The notes: generated from the letters alone by a model not told the origin. A DNA stretch of 64,000 nucleotides from Niveispirillum sp943371025 (GCA_943371025.1 CALRTC020000007.1:1-64000), one strand, 5' to 3'; shown: positions 49,442 to 62,171, numbered from the stretch's first letter. Translations and numbers: made by a program.

Positions 49442-50263
49442 ATGTTCCGACGCCTGAAGAAATTTGCCGGCCTGCCCGTTCCGCCCGCCGTCCGGGTTCT
49501 GCGCCTGTCGGGCGGAATCGGGACCGGCCGGCGTGGCCTGTCGCTGGAAACGCTGGCTGGCGACATTGAACGCGCCTTCGCGCCCGACGGGCTGGCGGCC
49601 GTTGCCCTGTCGATCAATTCGCCGGGCGGGTCGCCGGTGCAATCCTCCCTGATCGCATCGCGCATTCGGGCCTTGTCGGCGGAGAAATCGGTGCCCGTCC
49701 TGGCCTTTGTCCAGGATGTGGCGGCCAGCGGCGGCTATTGGCTGGCTGCCGCCGCGGATGAGATCGTGGCCGATCCCTGTTCCATCGTCGGGTCGATCGG
49801 CGTGGTGTCGGCCGGATTCGGCTTTACCGGTCTGCTGGACAAGCTGGGCATCGACCGGCGTGTGTACACGGCCGGCACGTCCAAGGCCATGCTGGACCCG
49901 TTCCAGGAAGAGAAGCCCGAGGATGTGGCCCATCTGAAAAGCCTGCAGGCCGACATGCATGATCAGTTCAAGCATTGGGTGCGCGACCGCCGGGCCGGCC
50001 GGTTGAAAGCGGGCGAGGAGGAACTGTTCAACGGTGCCTTCTGGACCGGCCGGCGGGCGCTGGAACTGGGGCTGGTCGACCGGCTGGGCGATCTGCGCAC
50101 GGTCTTGCGCGACCGGTTCGGGGAAAAGGTCGATATCCGTGTGGTCAACCCCGCCCGTTCGCGTGGCCTGGGCCGGCTGATCGGACTGGACGCGGGTGAC
50201 TTGGCCGACGGCATCGCCGATGCGGCGATCGAACGCGCTGCCTTCGCCCGTTTCGGGCTGTAA
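49442..50263 (+). CDS. S49-family peptidase (SppA-like)
   Basis: 273 residues. SINSPGGSPVQS, DVAASGGYWLAAAADEIVA (catalytic Ser) and SIVGSIGVVSAGFGF are signature blocks; the catalytic Lys lies in LDKLGIDRRVYTAGTSKAML. It lacks the N-terminal membrane segment of long SppA and is of the short alphaproteobacterial type. Confidence 0.88.
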   Translation: MFRRLKKFAGLPVPPAVRVLRLSGGIGTGRRGLSLETLAGDIERAFAPDGLAAVALSINSPGGSPVQSSLIASRIRALSAEKSVPVLAFVQDVAASGGYWLAAAADEIVADPCSIVGSIGVVSAGFGFTGLLDKLGIDRRVYTAGTSKAMLDPFQEEKPEDVAHLKSLQADMHDQFKHWVRDRRAGRLKAGEEELFNGAFWTGRRALELGLVDRLGDLRTVLRDRFGEKVDIRVVNPARSRGLGRLIGLDAGDLADGIADAAIERAAFARFGL

Positions 50264-50296
50264 TTTTTCTTGCCGGCCGGCCGGCTTCACCCTTTT

Positions 50297-50560
50297 ATGG
50301 CGTCCATGCTGTCATTGACCAAAATCATCACCCTGGTCGGCATCCTGACCATCGTCTGGTTCGGTTTCCGCCTGCTGGGCAAGATCCAGCGGCAGCGGCA
50401 GGATGCCCTGCGCCGCCATGGCGGCAAGTCGGAGCCTGCGGCCCGCAAACCGGGCAAGGCGCCCGTCGCGGATACGCAGGACATGGCCAAATGCCCCGTC
50501 TGCGGCGTCTATGTCGCGGCCGATGCCAAGCGCTGCGGCACGCCCGGCTGCCCACGCTGA
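50297..50560 (+). CDS. Small membrane protein with C-terminal zinc ribbon
   Basis: 87 residues from ATG 50297. An N-terminal membrane segment (LTKIITLVGILTIVWFGF) is followed by a basic linker and CPVCGVYV ... CGTPGCPR, a zinc ribbon. It lies 34 bp after the S49 peptidase gene. Function is unknown; this architecture is common in alphaproteobacteria. Confidence 0.75.
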   Translation: MASMLSLTKIITLVGILTIVWFGFRLLGKIQRQRQDALRRHGGKSEPAARKPGKAPVADTQDMAKCPVCGVYVAADAKRCGTPGCPR

Positions 50561-50706
50561 CGGCAGCGTTAACTGTTTCGCGCAACAAACCGTGCTTCAG
50601 CCCTGCGTTCCCCGCACGGAACGTAACCGGGCGGCTGCCTTGATTTGGTCCTTCCCGCCCTCTAAGGTGCGGTCCAATACAAACTTTCTTGTGAAGTTCC
50701 GGGACC

Positions 50707-51615
50707 ATGGCGTTGACGGCATCGGGCAAGCAGCCCCTCTCCTTCCAGGGTGTCATCCTGACCTTGCAGAATTTCTGGGCGGCCCAAGGCTGCCTGGTTT
50801 TGCAGCCCTATGATATGGAAGTGGGTGCCGGCACGTTCCACCCCGCCACGACGCTGCGCGCGCTGGGCCCTGACAACTGGAACGCGGCTTACGTCCAGCC
50901 CTCGCGCCGTCCCAAGGATGGCCGCTATGGCGAAAATCCCAACCGGCTGCAGCATTATTACCAGTTCCAGGTGATCATGAAGCCGTCGCCGGCCAACATC
51001 CAGGACCTGTATCTGCAGTCGCTGGTGGCGCTGGGCGTCGATCCGGCCCTGCATGATATCCGCTTTGTCGAGGATGACTGGGAAAGCCCGACGCTGGGTG
51101 CCTGGGGCCTGGGCTGGGAGGTCTGGTGCGACGGCATGGAAGTGTCGCAGTTCACCTATTTCCAGCAGGTGGGCGGCATCCCGTGCGAAAAGGTGGCGTC
51201 GGAACTGACCTATGGTCTGGAACGTCTGGCCATGTATATCCAGGGCGTGGAAAACGTCTATGACCTGCGCTTCAACGACCCCGTGGGCGACCGCCCGGCC
51301 GTGAAATATGGCGAGGTGTTCCACCGCGCCGAGCAGGAATATTCCGCGCATAATTTCGAATTCGCCAATACGGAGATGCTGTTGCAGCATTTCCAGAACG
51401 CGGAAAAGGAATGTGCCGCCCTGCTGTCGCACAATCTGGCCCTGCCGGCCTATGACCAGTGCATCAAGGCCAGCCATCTGTTCAACCTGCTGGATGCGCG
51501 CGGCGTCATTTCGGTGGTGGAACGACAGAGCTATATCCTGCGCGTGCGCACGCTGGCCAAGGCCTGCTGCGAGGCGTGGCTGGAAGATGGCTACCGCAAG
51601 GGCAAGGCTGCCTGA
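50707..51615 (+). CDS. glyQ: Glycyl-tRNA synthetase alpha subunit
   Basis: 302 residues. The catalytic subunit: FQGVILTLQNFWAAQGCLVLQPYDMEVGAGTFHPAT, YVQPSRRPKDGRYGENPNRLQ and GGIPCEKVASELTYGLERLAMYIQG are class II motifs of GlyQ. It is followed by glyS at 51 bp. Confidence 0.97.
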   Translation: MALTASGKQPLSFQGVILTLQNFWAAQGCLVLQPYDMEVGAGTFHPATTLRALGPDNWNAAYVQPSRRPKDGRYGENPNRLQHYYQFQVIMKPSPANIQDLYLQSLVALGVDPALHDIRFVEDDWESPTLGAWGLGWEVWCDGMEVSQFTYFQQVGGIPCEKVASELTYGLERLAMYIQGVENVYDLRFNDPVGDRPAVKYGEVFHRAEQEYSAHNFEFANTEMLLQHFQNAEKECAALLSHNLALPAYDQCIKASHLFNLLDARGVISVVERQSYILRVRTLAKACCEAWLEDGYRKGKAA

Positions 51616-51666
51616 GCGTTAATATAACGACACCGAAACGAATTTCTCCGGACGCTTGTGACCAAA

Positions 51667-54045
51667 ATGGCCGAACTGCTGATCGAACTGTTCATGGAAG
51701 AAATCCCGGCGCGGATGCAGGTCCGCGCAGGCGATGATTTCAAGCGTCTGGTGACGGAAAAGCTGTCCACGGCCGGTATCCATTTTGCGCGCGCCGAGGC
51801 CCATTCGACGCCCCGCCGCCTGACCCTGGTGGTCGAAGGCGTGCCCACGGCCCAGGCCGATGTGCGGGAAGAAAAGAAGGGCCCCCGCGTCGGTTCGCCC
51901 GAACAGGCCCTGGCCGGTTTCCTGAAATCCGCCGGCCTGTCCAGCATCGATCAGGCCGAACAGCGCGACACCGGCAAGGGTGTGTTTTATTTCGCCGTGA
52001 TCGAAAAGAAGGGCGGCGCCACCATCGACGCGCTGCCCGGCATCATCGATGCCGCCATCCGCGAACTGCCCTGGCCCAAGTCCATGCGCTGGGGGGCCAA
52101 TGATTTCATGTGGGTCCGCCCGCTTCATTCCATCCTGGCCCTGTTCGACGGCGCCGTGGTGCCGGGTTCGCTGAACCTGGGGGCCAAGACCATCGCCTAT
52201 GGCGACCAGACGGAAGGCCATCGCTTCCTGTCGCCCGGCGCCTTCGCCGTCACCAGCTTTGCCGATTACAAGGACAAGCTGATGCAGGCGCATGTCGTGC
52301 TGGACCGCGACCAGCGCAAGCGCCTGATCCTGAACGACGCGGTGAAGGCGGCGACGGCGGAAGGGTATGTCCTGAAGGATGATCCGGGCTTGGCTGAAGA
52401 GGTGGCGGGGCTGGTGGAATGGCCTGTCGTGCTGACCGGCGCCATCGATGATCAGTTCATGGACGTGCCGGCGGAGGTGCTGACCACCTCCATGCGCACG
52501 CATCAGCGTTACTTCGCCCTGGAAACCGCCGAGGGCAAGCTGGCCCCGCGCTTCGTCGTGGTCGCCAACCGCACCACGCTGGATGGCGGCAAGGCCGTGG
52601 TGGCGGGCAATGAACGCGTGCTGCGCGCCCGCCTGTCGGACGCCAAGTTCTTCTGGGACCAGGATTTGAAGGTGAAGCTGGAAAGCCGCCTGCCGGGTCT
52701 GAAGGACATCACCTTCCATGCCAAGCTGGGCAGCCTGTATCAGCGCGTGGAGCGGATGGCCGCCCTGTCCAAGGCCATCGCCCAGGCCCTGAACTATGAC
52801 GCGTCGGAAACGGAACAGGCGGAAATCGCCGCCTGGCTGTCCAAGGCCGACCTGACCACGGGTGTGGTGGGCGAATTCCCGGAAGTGCAGGGCATCATGG
52901 GCCGCTATGTGGCCTATCGCGAGGGCCTGCCCGCCCCGGTGGCGGAGGCCATTGCCGACCATTACAAGCCCCTGGGCCCGTCCGACCGCGTGCCGACTGA
53001 CAAGGTTTCGGTGGCCGTGGCCCTGGCCGAGAAGATCGATACTCTTGTTCAGTTTTTCGATATTAATGAAAAGCCGACTGGCTCTCGTGACCCGTTCGCT
53101 CTGCGTCGCGCAGCCCTGGGCGTCATTCGATTGCTAACCGATAATGGTGAGCGCGTGTCACTTTCCACGCTCATTGAAGCAGCGATTGACACGCGCCTCG
53201 CATCCTTCCATAGGGGCACTTCAAGCGACATTCCGGAAATTGTTAAGGCGGTACAAGCAGGGGCGACCGTTGCAGATTATTATGGTCGCTTGTTCGTTGC
53301 AGCTAACCACTTGTCAAACTGGACATACTCTCGATCAATTGCCGAAGATGTTCTTTCAAGCATCAAGGAGCGTGCTGTAAGTCAGCATGATCTCCTGAAA
53401 TTGGCAGAACTGGCTCAAGATTTGACGGTGGCATCGTTTGGGCTGTACGGCCAGCCATCGGCCGATAATATTGATGCCGATGCTGCAAACCGAGTTCGAA
53501 GCGTTCTGACAGAAGACCTAGTTGTGCCGCTACTCTCCTTCTTCCACGACCGCCTGAAGGTCTCGCTGAAGGAAAAGGGCGTCCGGCATGACCTGATCGA
53601 CGCCGTGCTCGCGCTGGGCGGGGAAGATGATTTCGTCCGGCTGCTGGCCCGTGTCGAGGCGCTCTCCGGCTTCCTGGCCACCGATGACGGCGCTAACCTG
53701 CTGGCCGCCGCCAAGCGCGCCAGCAACATCCTGCGGATCGAGGAGAAGAAGGACGGCCCGCATGATGGTGCGGTCGATCCGGAACTGCTGACGCTGGACG
53801 AGGAAAAGGCCCTGTTCATGGCCCTGACAGCCGCCACGGCCACGGCCGCCCCGCGCATTGAGGCGGAGGATTTCACCGGCGTGATGGCCGCCTTCGCCGT
53901 GCTGCGCGCGCCCGTCGATGCCTTCTTCGAGAAGGTGACGGTGAACGCGCCGGAAGCGCCCGTGCGCGCCAACCGACTGCGGCTGTTGAGCCAGATCCGC
54001 GCCACCCTGGCGCTGGTTGCCGACTTCTCGAAGATTGAAGGCTGA
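51667..54045 (+). CDS. glyS: Glycyl-tRNA synthetase beta subunit, with an unusual central segment
   Basis: 792 residues from ATG 51667 (ELLIELFMEEIPARMQ is the conserved start; a GTG lies 9 bp upstream). FMWVRPLHSILALFDG, GEFPEVQGIMGRYVA and DPFALRRAALGVIRLL confirm the family. It is longer than the ~690-residue norm. Between about 53041 and 53540 codon use changes from GC-ending to mixed A/T-ending codons, then returns. That segment contains most of the extra length. It stays in frame and has no stop, so the gene should be functional. Confidence 0.93.
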   Translation: MAELLIELFMEEIPARMQVRAGDDFKRLVTEKLSTAGIHFARAEAHSTPRRLTLVVEGVPTAQADVREEKKGPRVGSPEQALAGFLKSAGLSSIDQAEQRDTGKGVFYFAVIEKKGGATIDALPGIIDAAIRELPWPKSMRWGANDFMWVRPLHSILALFDGAVVPGSLNLGAKTIAYGDQTEGHRFLSPGAFAVTSFADYKDKLMQAHVVLDRDQRKRLILNDAVKAATAEGYVLKDDPGLAEEVAGLVEWPVVLTGAIDDQFMDVPAEVLTTSMRTHQRYFALETAEGKLAPRFVVVANRTTLDGGKAVVAGNERVLRARLSDAKFFWDQDLKVKLESRLPGLKDITFHAKLGSLYQRVERMAALSKAIAQALNYDASETEQAEIAAWLSKADLTTGVVGEFPEVQGIMGRYVAYREGLPAPVAEAIADHYKPLGPSDRVPTDKVSVAVALAEKIDTLVQFFDINEKPTGSRDPFALRRAALGVIRLLTDNGERVSLSTLIEAAIDTRLASFHRGTSSDIPEIVKAVQAGATVADYYGRLFVAANHLSNWTYSRSIAEDVLSSIKERAVSQHDLLKLAELAQDLTVASFGLYGQPSADNIDADAANRVRSVLTEDLVVPLLSFFHDRLKVSLKEKGVRHDLIDAVLALGGEDDFVRLLARVEALSGFLATDDGANLLAAAKRASNILRIEEKKDGPHDGAVDPELLTLDEEKALFMALTAATATAAPRIEAEDFTGVMAAFAVLRAPVDAFFEKVTVNAPEAPVRANRLRLLSQIRATLALVADFSKIEG

Positions 54046-54240
54046 CCCCATGAACCCGCATCGCGCCACCCCCCGCCGCCGACCGCGGCCGGGGTGTGGC
54101 GGTGCAGGTAGTGGAATTACGTCATCCATGTTGCGGTGCGGTAGTTTGGTAGTGGCGAGGGCCGATGGTGCCCAGCCGACCGTCCGCGGCAGCGCCTCCC
54201 CCCCAGCAACGGGGACACGATCCAAACGCGCAGCCACCCT

Positions 54241-54363
54241 CCGTCATCCCGGCGAAAGCCGGGACCCAGGGGGCAGGCGCCCGACCTTTCCACCGGCGTC
54301 GATCAACGCAGCGGTGACCTTTCCCCTGTGGCCCCTGGGTCCCGGCTTTCGCCGGGATGACGG
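54241..54363. repeat. REP-like palindromic element, copy A
   Basis: Arms of 32 bp (54241-54272 and 54332-54363) are perfect inverted repeats, each itself containing CCCGGCGAAAGCCGGG. About 59 bp separate them. The 465-bp gap between glyS and ppdK holds no gene. Confidence 0.88.
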
Positions 54364-54510
54364 AAGAAGTGTCGCGGGACCTCGACAGAATTCCCCCATC
54401 GGGTCCGTCACCCGGCCCGTATTTGCGTGCAACAACACCCCCAGGAGTGTTGCACATTGTCACGTCGCGTCACCACCAGACCAACCCCATAATCAAACGG
54501 GACCAAGATC

Positions 54511-57192
<2,682 letters not shown>

Positions 57193-57219
57193 GGCTTCGG
57201 TTGCTGGTTGTGGAATGAA

Positions 57220-57254
57220 GAAGGGGGAGGGGCTGAACGGCCTCTCCCCCTTTT
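57220..57254 (+). terminator. Terminator of ppdK
   Basis: AAGGGGGAGG pairs with CCTCTCCCCCTT with a short loop and a T4 run. Confidence 0.8.
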
Positions 57255-57327
57255 GCTTTGGGCGGTGGTGTCTTGGTGTTGCTCTGGTGCGGGGATCAAT
57301 AGGTCGAGAAAATCTCTTCAATTGAGT

Positions 57328-57446
57328 GCCCTCCCCGCGAAAGCGGGGAACCAGGGGCCGTACGCCCAACCCATCGGCAGTTTTGATCCAAGCAGCGGGA
57401 CGGTTCGTTCATGCGGCCCCTGGATCCCCGCTTTCGCGGGGAAGGC
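57328..57446. repeat. REP-like palindromic element, copy B
   Basis: Inverted arms 57328-57360 and 57414-57446 (CCCCGCGAAAGCGGGG core, CCAGGGGCC flank) with about 53 bp between. The same family as copy A (shared CCAGGGG/CCCCTGG ends and a GATC(C)AAGCAGCGG-like inner segment). Confidence 0.85.
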
Positions 57447-57496
57447 AAAGGAGGGACGCTTCTGAAGAGCTACACGACCACGCCCGAACGCCGCCC

Positions 57497-59305
57497 TTAC
57501 CCCTCCAACTCCTCCCGCAGCGCCTCCAACTCCAGCCAGCGTTCTTCCGCCGCCGACAGGTCGGCCTGGGCCTTGGACAGGTCATCGCCGGCCTTGGCGA
57601 AGCCCTTGGGGTCTTTGCCATAGAAGGCGGGGTCGGCCATCTTGGCGTTCAATTGGGCGATCTTCTTTTCCAGCGTGTCGATCTTGCCCGGCAGCTCTTC
57701 CAGCTCCCGGTTTTCCTTGAAGGACAGTTTCTTCTTGGCCTTCGGTGCCGCCGGGGCGGTCGCGGCGGCCTTGGGGGCGGGGCGGGATTCCTCCTCCCGC
57801 GCCTTGCGCTGGGTCAGGTAATCGCTGTAGCCGCCGGGATATTCCGACACGTCGCCATCGCCTTCCACGGCAATGGTGCTGGTCACCAGCCGGTCCAGGA
57901 AGTCACGGTCGTGGCTGACCAGCAGCAGGGTGCCGTCATAATCGGCCAGCACTTCCTCCAGCAAATCCAGCGTATCCATGTCCAGATCGTTGGTCGGCTC
58001 GTCCAGCACCATCAGGTTGCTGGGCTGGGCGAACAGCTTGGCCAGCAGCAGCCGGTTGCGCTCACCGCCCGAAAGCGCCCGCACGGGCTGTTCCATCATC
58101 GACGGATCGAACAGGAAATCCTTCAGATAGCTGGAGATATGGCGCGGCTTGCCGCCCACCCAGATATTGTCGCCGCCTTCGGGCAGCAGCACCTGCTTCA
58201 GCGTGTCATTGGGGTTCAGCTGCGCGCGGCGCTGGTCGAAGATGATGGTTTGCAGGTTCGTGCCCAGGCGGATCTTGCCGCTGTCGGGGGCCAGATCGCC
58301 GGTCAGCATCTTCAGGATGGTGGATTTGCCGGCCCCGTTCGGCCCGATCAGGCCGACCTTGTCGCCCCGCAGGATGCGGGTGGAAAAGTCGCGGCAGATC
58401 ACCCGCTCCCCTTCCGCACCCTGGAAGCTCTTGGCGATATTCTCGGCTTCCACCACCAGCTTGCCGGAATTGTCCCCCTCCGCCACGGCGAAATTGACCT
58501 GACGGGATTTGATGCGGTCGGCGCGTTCCTGGCGCATGCCCTGCAGGCGGCGGACACGGCCCATATTGCGGGTGCGGCGACCGGAAATACCGCCCTCCCA
58601 CATCCATTTCAGCTCTGCCTGGATCTTGCGATCGAGCTTGTGATAGGTGGCCTCTTCCTCCTTGAACACCTCGTCGCGCCAGGTCTCGAACTCCGAGAAG
58701 GGTCGTTCGGTGGTGCGCAGCACGCCGCGATCCAGCCACAGGATGCGCGTGGACAGGTTCTGCAAGAAGGCCCGGTCGTGGGAGATCAGGAGAAGCGCGC
58801 CCCGGAACTGCTGCAATTCCTTTTCCAGCCAGAGGATGGTGGGGATGTCCAGATGGTTCGTCGGCTCGTCCAGCAGCAGCACGTCGGGTTCATCCACCAG
58901 GGCGCGGGCCAGGGCGGCGCGGCGCGATTCCCCGCCCGACAGGGTGGCGCAGGCACGGTCGCCCGGCAGGTCGAGTGCCTCCAGCACGGCGTCGATCCGG
59001 TACTGGGCATGTTCATTCTGCCCGCCGGCCACGAAATCGGCGACGGTGGGGAAGCCTGAAAAGTCCGGCTCCTGCGCCAGGTAGGCCACGCGGGCGCCCG
59101 GCTGCACGAACCGTTCACCCTTGTCGATGTCAATCTCCCCCGCCAGGCATTTCAGCAGGGTGGACTTGCCCGACCCGTTGCGGCCGACCAGGGCGATCTT
59201 CTCCCCCCGCGCCACGGCCACGTCGATATTCTCGAACAGGGTGGTGGCGCCCAGATGGACGGAGGCACCGGCAAGGGCGACAAGGGCGGGGTTGTTCGGG
59301 GCCAT
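57497..59305 (-). CDS. uup: ABC-F ATPase, Uup type
   Basis: 602 residues. Two ABC domains: GRNGSGKSTLLK with LSGGE and LLLDEPTNHLD, then GPNGAGKSTILK with LSGGERNRLLLAKL and LDEPTNDLD, joined by an ABC-F linker (EEEATYHKLDRKIQAELKWMWEGG). A C-terminal coiled coil (NRELEELPGKIDTLEKKIAQL) is diagnostic of Uup. It acts on ribosomes or DNA structures. Confidence 0.9.
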   Translation of the reverse strand: MAPNNPALVALAGASVHLGATTLFENIDVAVARGEKIALVGRNGSGKSTLLKCLAGEIDIDKGERFVQPGARVAYLAQEPDFSGFPTVADFVAGGQNEHAQYRIDAVLEALDLPGDRACATLSGGESRRAALARALVDEPDVLLLDEPTNHLDIPTILWLEKELQQFRGALLLISHDRAFLQNLSTRILWLDRGVLRTTERPFSEFETWRDEVFKEEEATYHKLDRKIQAELKWMWEGGISGRRTRNMGRVRRLQGMRQERADRIKSRQVNFAVAEGDNSGKLVVEAENIAKSFQGAEGERVICRDFSTRILRGDKVGLIGPNGAGKSTILKMLTGDLAPDSGKIRLGTNLQTIIFDQRRAQLNPNDTLKQVLLPEGGDNIWVGGKPRHISSYLKDFLFDPSMMEQPVRALSGGERNRLLLAKLFAQPSNLMVLDEPTNDLDMDTLDLLEEVLADYDGTLLLVSHDRDFLDRLVTSTIAVEGDGDVSEYPGGYSDYLTQRKAREEESRPAPKAAATAPAAPKAKKKLSFKENRELEELPGKIDTLEKKIAQLNAKMADPAFYGKDPKGFAKAGDDLSKAQADLSAAEERWLELEALREELEG

Positions 59306-59351
59306 GATCGGAACACTTTGACGAGGGAGGGAAGGGGCCTGATGGGGCCTT

Positions 59352-60119
59352 CTACCCTCTTTCGCGGTGTGCGCGCTCGATCTTTTCGTAAGCCGCGTTC
59401 AGGGCGGCCATCTTTTCCTGCGCCAGATCGATGAATTCCTGCGGCAGGCCCTGGGCAATCAGTGTGTCGGGGTGATTCTCACGCACCAGCTTGCGGTACG
59501 CCGCCTTCACGGTCGCGAAGTCCGCGTCGCGCGACACGCCCAGCACGGCATGGGGATCGGCGTCGGGATCGTCCGCCCCCTCGATCCTGGTGCCATGCTG
59601 GCGCCAGACCCGCTCGAACTCGTCCGGCGGGAAGCCGAATATATCGGCCACTTGACGCAGGAAGGTCAGTTCCGCCTGATGCACCACCCCGTCGGCCACG
59701 GCGATATGGAACAGGCCGGCCAGCAACTCCTCCAGTACGGCGGGCCTGTCCTTGAACATCTGGGCAAGCTGCCTGGCATAGGATTCGAAGCCGGCACTGT
59801 CGCGCTTGGCGGCGTCGAACAGGCGGCCGACATTGCGCAGCTCATTGTCGGGCACGCGGAAGACGCGCTTGAACGCGTCGATCTCCACCCGCTGCACCAC
59901 GCCGTCGGCCTTCGCCATTTTGGCCGACAGGACGATGACGCCGATGGTGAAGCCGATGGATTGGGTCTGGTCGGGCCGACCCTGGTCGTCCGACCCGCGC
60001 GGCGTCTGCTCCCGATATTCATCGACGGCATGCCCGGCCAGGGCGCCCAGCAAGGCGCCTAGCGGGCCGCCCGCCGCGAATCCAGCCGCACCCCCGATCA
60101 CTTTGCCCCAGATGCTCAA
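59352..60119 (-). CDS. TerB and DnaJ domain protein (DjlA-like)
   Basis: 255 residues. No ATG is suitable; TTG 60119 (or GTG 60122) gives the family start SIWGKVIGGAAGF. A glycine-rich membrane-like segment (about 5-35) is followed by a TerB-like helical domain (VIVLSAKMAKADGVVQRVEIDAF) and a C-terminal J domain (DPHAVLGVSRDADFATVKAAYRKLVRENHPDTLI, with HPD). It probably works as a DnaK co-chaperone at the membrane. Confidence 0.85.
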   Translation of the reverse strand: MSIWGKVIGGAAGFAAGGPLGALLGALAGHAVDEYREQTPRGSDDQGRPDQTQSIGFTIGVIVLSAKMAKADGVVQRVEIDAFKRVFRVPDNELRNVGRLFDAAKRDSAGFESYARQLAQMFKDRPAVLEELLAGLFHIAVADGVVHQAELTFLRQVADIFGFPPDEFERVWRQHGTRIEGADDPDADPHAVLGVSRDADFATVKAAYRKLVRENHPDTLIAQGLPQEFIDLAQEKMAALNAAYEKIERAHRERG

Positions 60120-60422
60120 CACTGCCCCCGATATCCATGGCCGATCATACCGCCAAAGCATAATGGCAAGGGCCGGCGATGCAATCCTGTTGGTGGACGT
60201 GCCAATGGCACTTTCATTGCCCCACAAACGCCGGTCATGAAATATTCATCCCCGATATTTCGGCATGGCTGCCCATGGCTTCACAGGTCGGGCTGTCAGG
60301 ATTATATTGCGCTGCACAAGATAAATTCCGCACTGCGAAGACGGAAGGTTCAGGGAAGGGGCGCTGGAAAGCGGGCGTTTGGGGTGTCAATCCGCCGTCA
60401 CCGTATCCCTGGGGTTCTGTCG

Positions 60423-60962
60423 ATGACCGTGTTCCGTCCGCTGCTGCCCGCCGAAGCCGGCCGCTATGCCGCCCATCTGCTGCGCCTGTCCGCGCGTGAT
60501 CGCCGTGCGCGCTTCATGGGCGGTCTGAGCGATGCGTCAGTCACCCGGCATGTGGACCAGATTGACTGGACCCGCGCCATTCTCCTGGTCGCCCTGTGCG
60601 ACGGGGCCGTGCGCGGGGCCGTGGAACTGCGCTTCGGCTCTGGCGGGGCGGAACTGGCCATTTCCATCGAGGAAGGCTGGCAGAATCAGGGCCTGGGCGG
60701 TGTGATGGTGCGCCGGGCCATGACCATGGCCCGCAATCGCGGCATCCGTGCCATCGACCTGCATTGCATGGGCGACAATCATCGCATGCTGCGCATCGCC
60801 GGCCGTCTGTCGGCGCGGGTGGAGTTCGATTGCGGTGATGTGCGCTGCGAGTTCCAGCTGCCGCCGGCCGACGCCTTCTCCCTGGCCGCCGAAGCCATGG
60901 ACCAGGGGGGCAGTGCGCTCAGCATGCTGCTGGAACCGTCGGCCCTGCCGCGCGCGGCCTGA
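60423..60962 (+). CDS. GNAT-family acetyltransferase
   Basis: 179 residues. The acetyl-CoA binding segment WQNQGLGGVMVRRAM is of the GNAT type, with strand-pattern flanks. The C-terminus has DCGDVRCEFQLPP. Substrate is unknown. The 300-bp gap upstream (60120-60422) holds nothing recognisable. Confidence 0.8.
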   Translation: MTVFRPLLPAEAGRYAAHLLRLSARDRRARFMGGLSDASVTRHVDQIDWTRAILLVALCDGAVRGAVELRFGSGGAELAISIEEGWQNQGLGGVMVRRAMTMARNRGIRAIDLHCMGDNHRMLRIAGRLSARVEFDCGDVRCEFQLPPADAFSLAAEAMDQGGSALSMLLEPSALPRAA

Positions 60963-60965
60963 TCC

Positions 60966-61403
60966 TCAATCCTGCCAAGGGGCAGTGGACGACAGCCAGC
61001 ACCGGGCATCGACAGCACTGGTGAAGGCGGCGTGGCGCGTACCTTCGAATTGGGTGGAAAGAACGCGGACCACGGCATCCCACAGCCCGTCGCGCACGAT
61101 ATAGGCTGCGCGCATGCGCCGGGTGGCCGCCGCGCCCCAGCAGGGCAGATCCAGGATCTGACGCAGAATGCGCCATTCGATGCTGCCGGCATAAAGTGTC
61201 AGATCGAACAGCATGCGGCTGTCCGGCGCCAGCCAACCGCGTGCCTGCGCGGCGAGCATGGCACCGACAACGTCATCCGACAGAACCTCGCCCGTCAAAG
61301 CGAACCGGATGATGTCGTGGTCCCGTCGAACCTGGACCTGCATGGTCGGGGGGCCGATCACGATCGCTTCCCCATCCGTCGTCTGGGGGTCAGTTCCATG
61401 CAT
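60966..61403 (-). CDS. Unknown protein, STAS-like pattern
   Basis: 145 residues from ATG 61403. The pattern of IIRFALTGEVLSDDVVGAMLAAQ, DSRMLFDLTLY and RAAYIVRDGLWDAVVRVLSTQF resembles the SpoIIAA/STAS-like fold (SpoIIAA-like group in alphaproteobacteria). It converges on the GNAT gene with a 3-bp gap. Function is unknown. Confidence 0.6.
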   Translation of the reverse strand: MHGTDPQTTDGEAIVIGPPTMQVQVRRDHDIIRFALTGEVLSDDVVGAMLAAQARGWLAPDSRMLFDLTLYAGSIEWRILRQILDLPCWGAAATRRMRAAYIVRDGLWDAVVRVLSTQFEGTRHAAFTSAVDARCWLSSTAPWQD

Positions 61404-61634
61404 GTGACACTCCACCGAAACGGTGCCAAGGATTAGCAAGGCGCGGTGCCTGTGGTCAAACCCGGTATGGTTAACGGGCTGCCGATTTCACGGTTCGCGA
61501 AACCGTTCCACGAAGCGGCGACCTGGTTCGCGAAGAGTGGCTTTACGGCGGGCATGGGGCGCAACAGACAGGGGGGAATGGCGTCAGCGCACGCCGATCC
61601 CATGTCATCCCCTGTATCGAAGGTCCATCCCATC

Positions 61635-62057
61635 ATGAAGATGAAGACGCTTGTCTTTGCCTTTGCCGTGCCTTTCGCTTCCCTGCTGTCGGTCCCTGCC
61701 TGGGGCGCCGATGTCACCCTGCTCATCAAGGGGGCCGATGCCGGGGGCGCCAATGTCATGGCGTCGATCTGCACCCAGGCGGAATTTCTGAAGCGCTGCG
61801 AGCTGCGCCAGAAAATGTCGGCGACGGAAAAGACCGTCACCCTGTTGTTCAAGGATGTCCCGCCGGGCACCTATGCCGCGTCCGCCTTTCAAGACATCAA
61901 TGATGATGCCAGGCTGGGGCGCGGCGCCTTTGGCGCCCCCAACGAACCCTGGGCCGTCAGCAACAACGCCAAGGGGATGATGGGGCCGCCTGCCTTCGAC
62001 GATGCGAAGTTCGAGGTGGGGGAAAAGCCCCTGACCCTGCAACTGAGCCTTGATTGA
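61635..62057 (+). CDS. DUF2141-like secreted protein
   Basis: 140 residues. A signal peptide (TLVFAFAVPFASLLSVPAWGA) is followed by GGANVMASICTQAEFLKRC, FKDVPPGTYAASAFQDINDDARLG and GMMGPPAFDDAKFEV, matching the DUF2141 periplasmic family. The upstream frame is longer but has no ribosome binding site, and the signal peptide fixes the start. Confidence 0.8.
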   Translation: MKMKTLVFAFAVPFASLLSVPAWGADVTLLIKGADAGGANVMASICTQAEFLKRCELRQKMSATEKTVTLLFKDVPPGTYAASAFQDINDDARLGRGAFGAPNEPWAVSNNAKGMMGPPAFDDAKFEVGEKPLTLQLSLD

Positions 62058-62171
62058 TGCCCGAAATCCCCGTCGCAAGGCGACACCCCTGACCGTCTGG
62101 CCGCCGACGGGGCGCGGGGATCTGGGGGGCAGGGCTGAAGCCCCGGGCACACCCCCTGTCCATCTTGTCCG

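Noticed and set aside
57326..59059. Long + strand frame opposite uup
   Set aside because: Antisense of the ABC-F gene; no start context and no domain.
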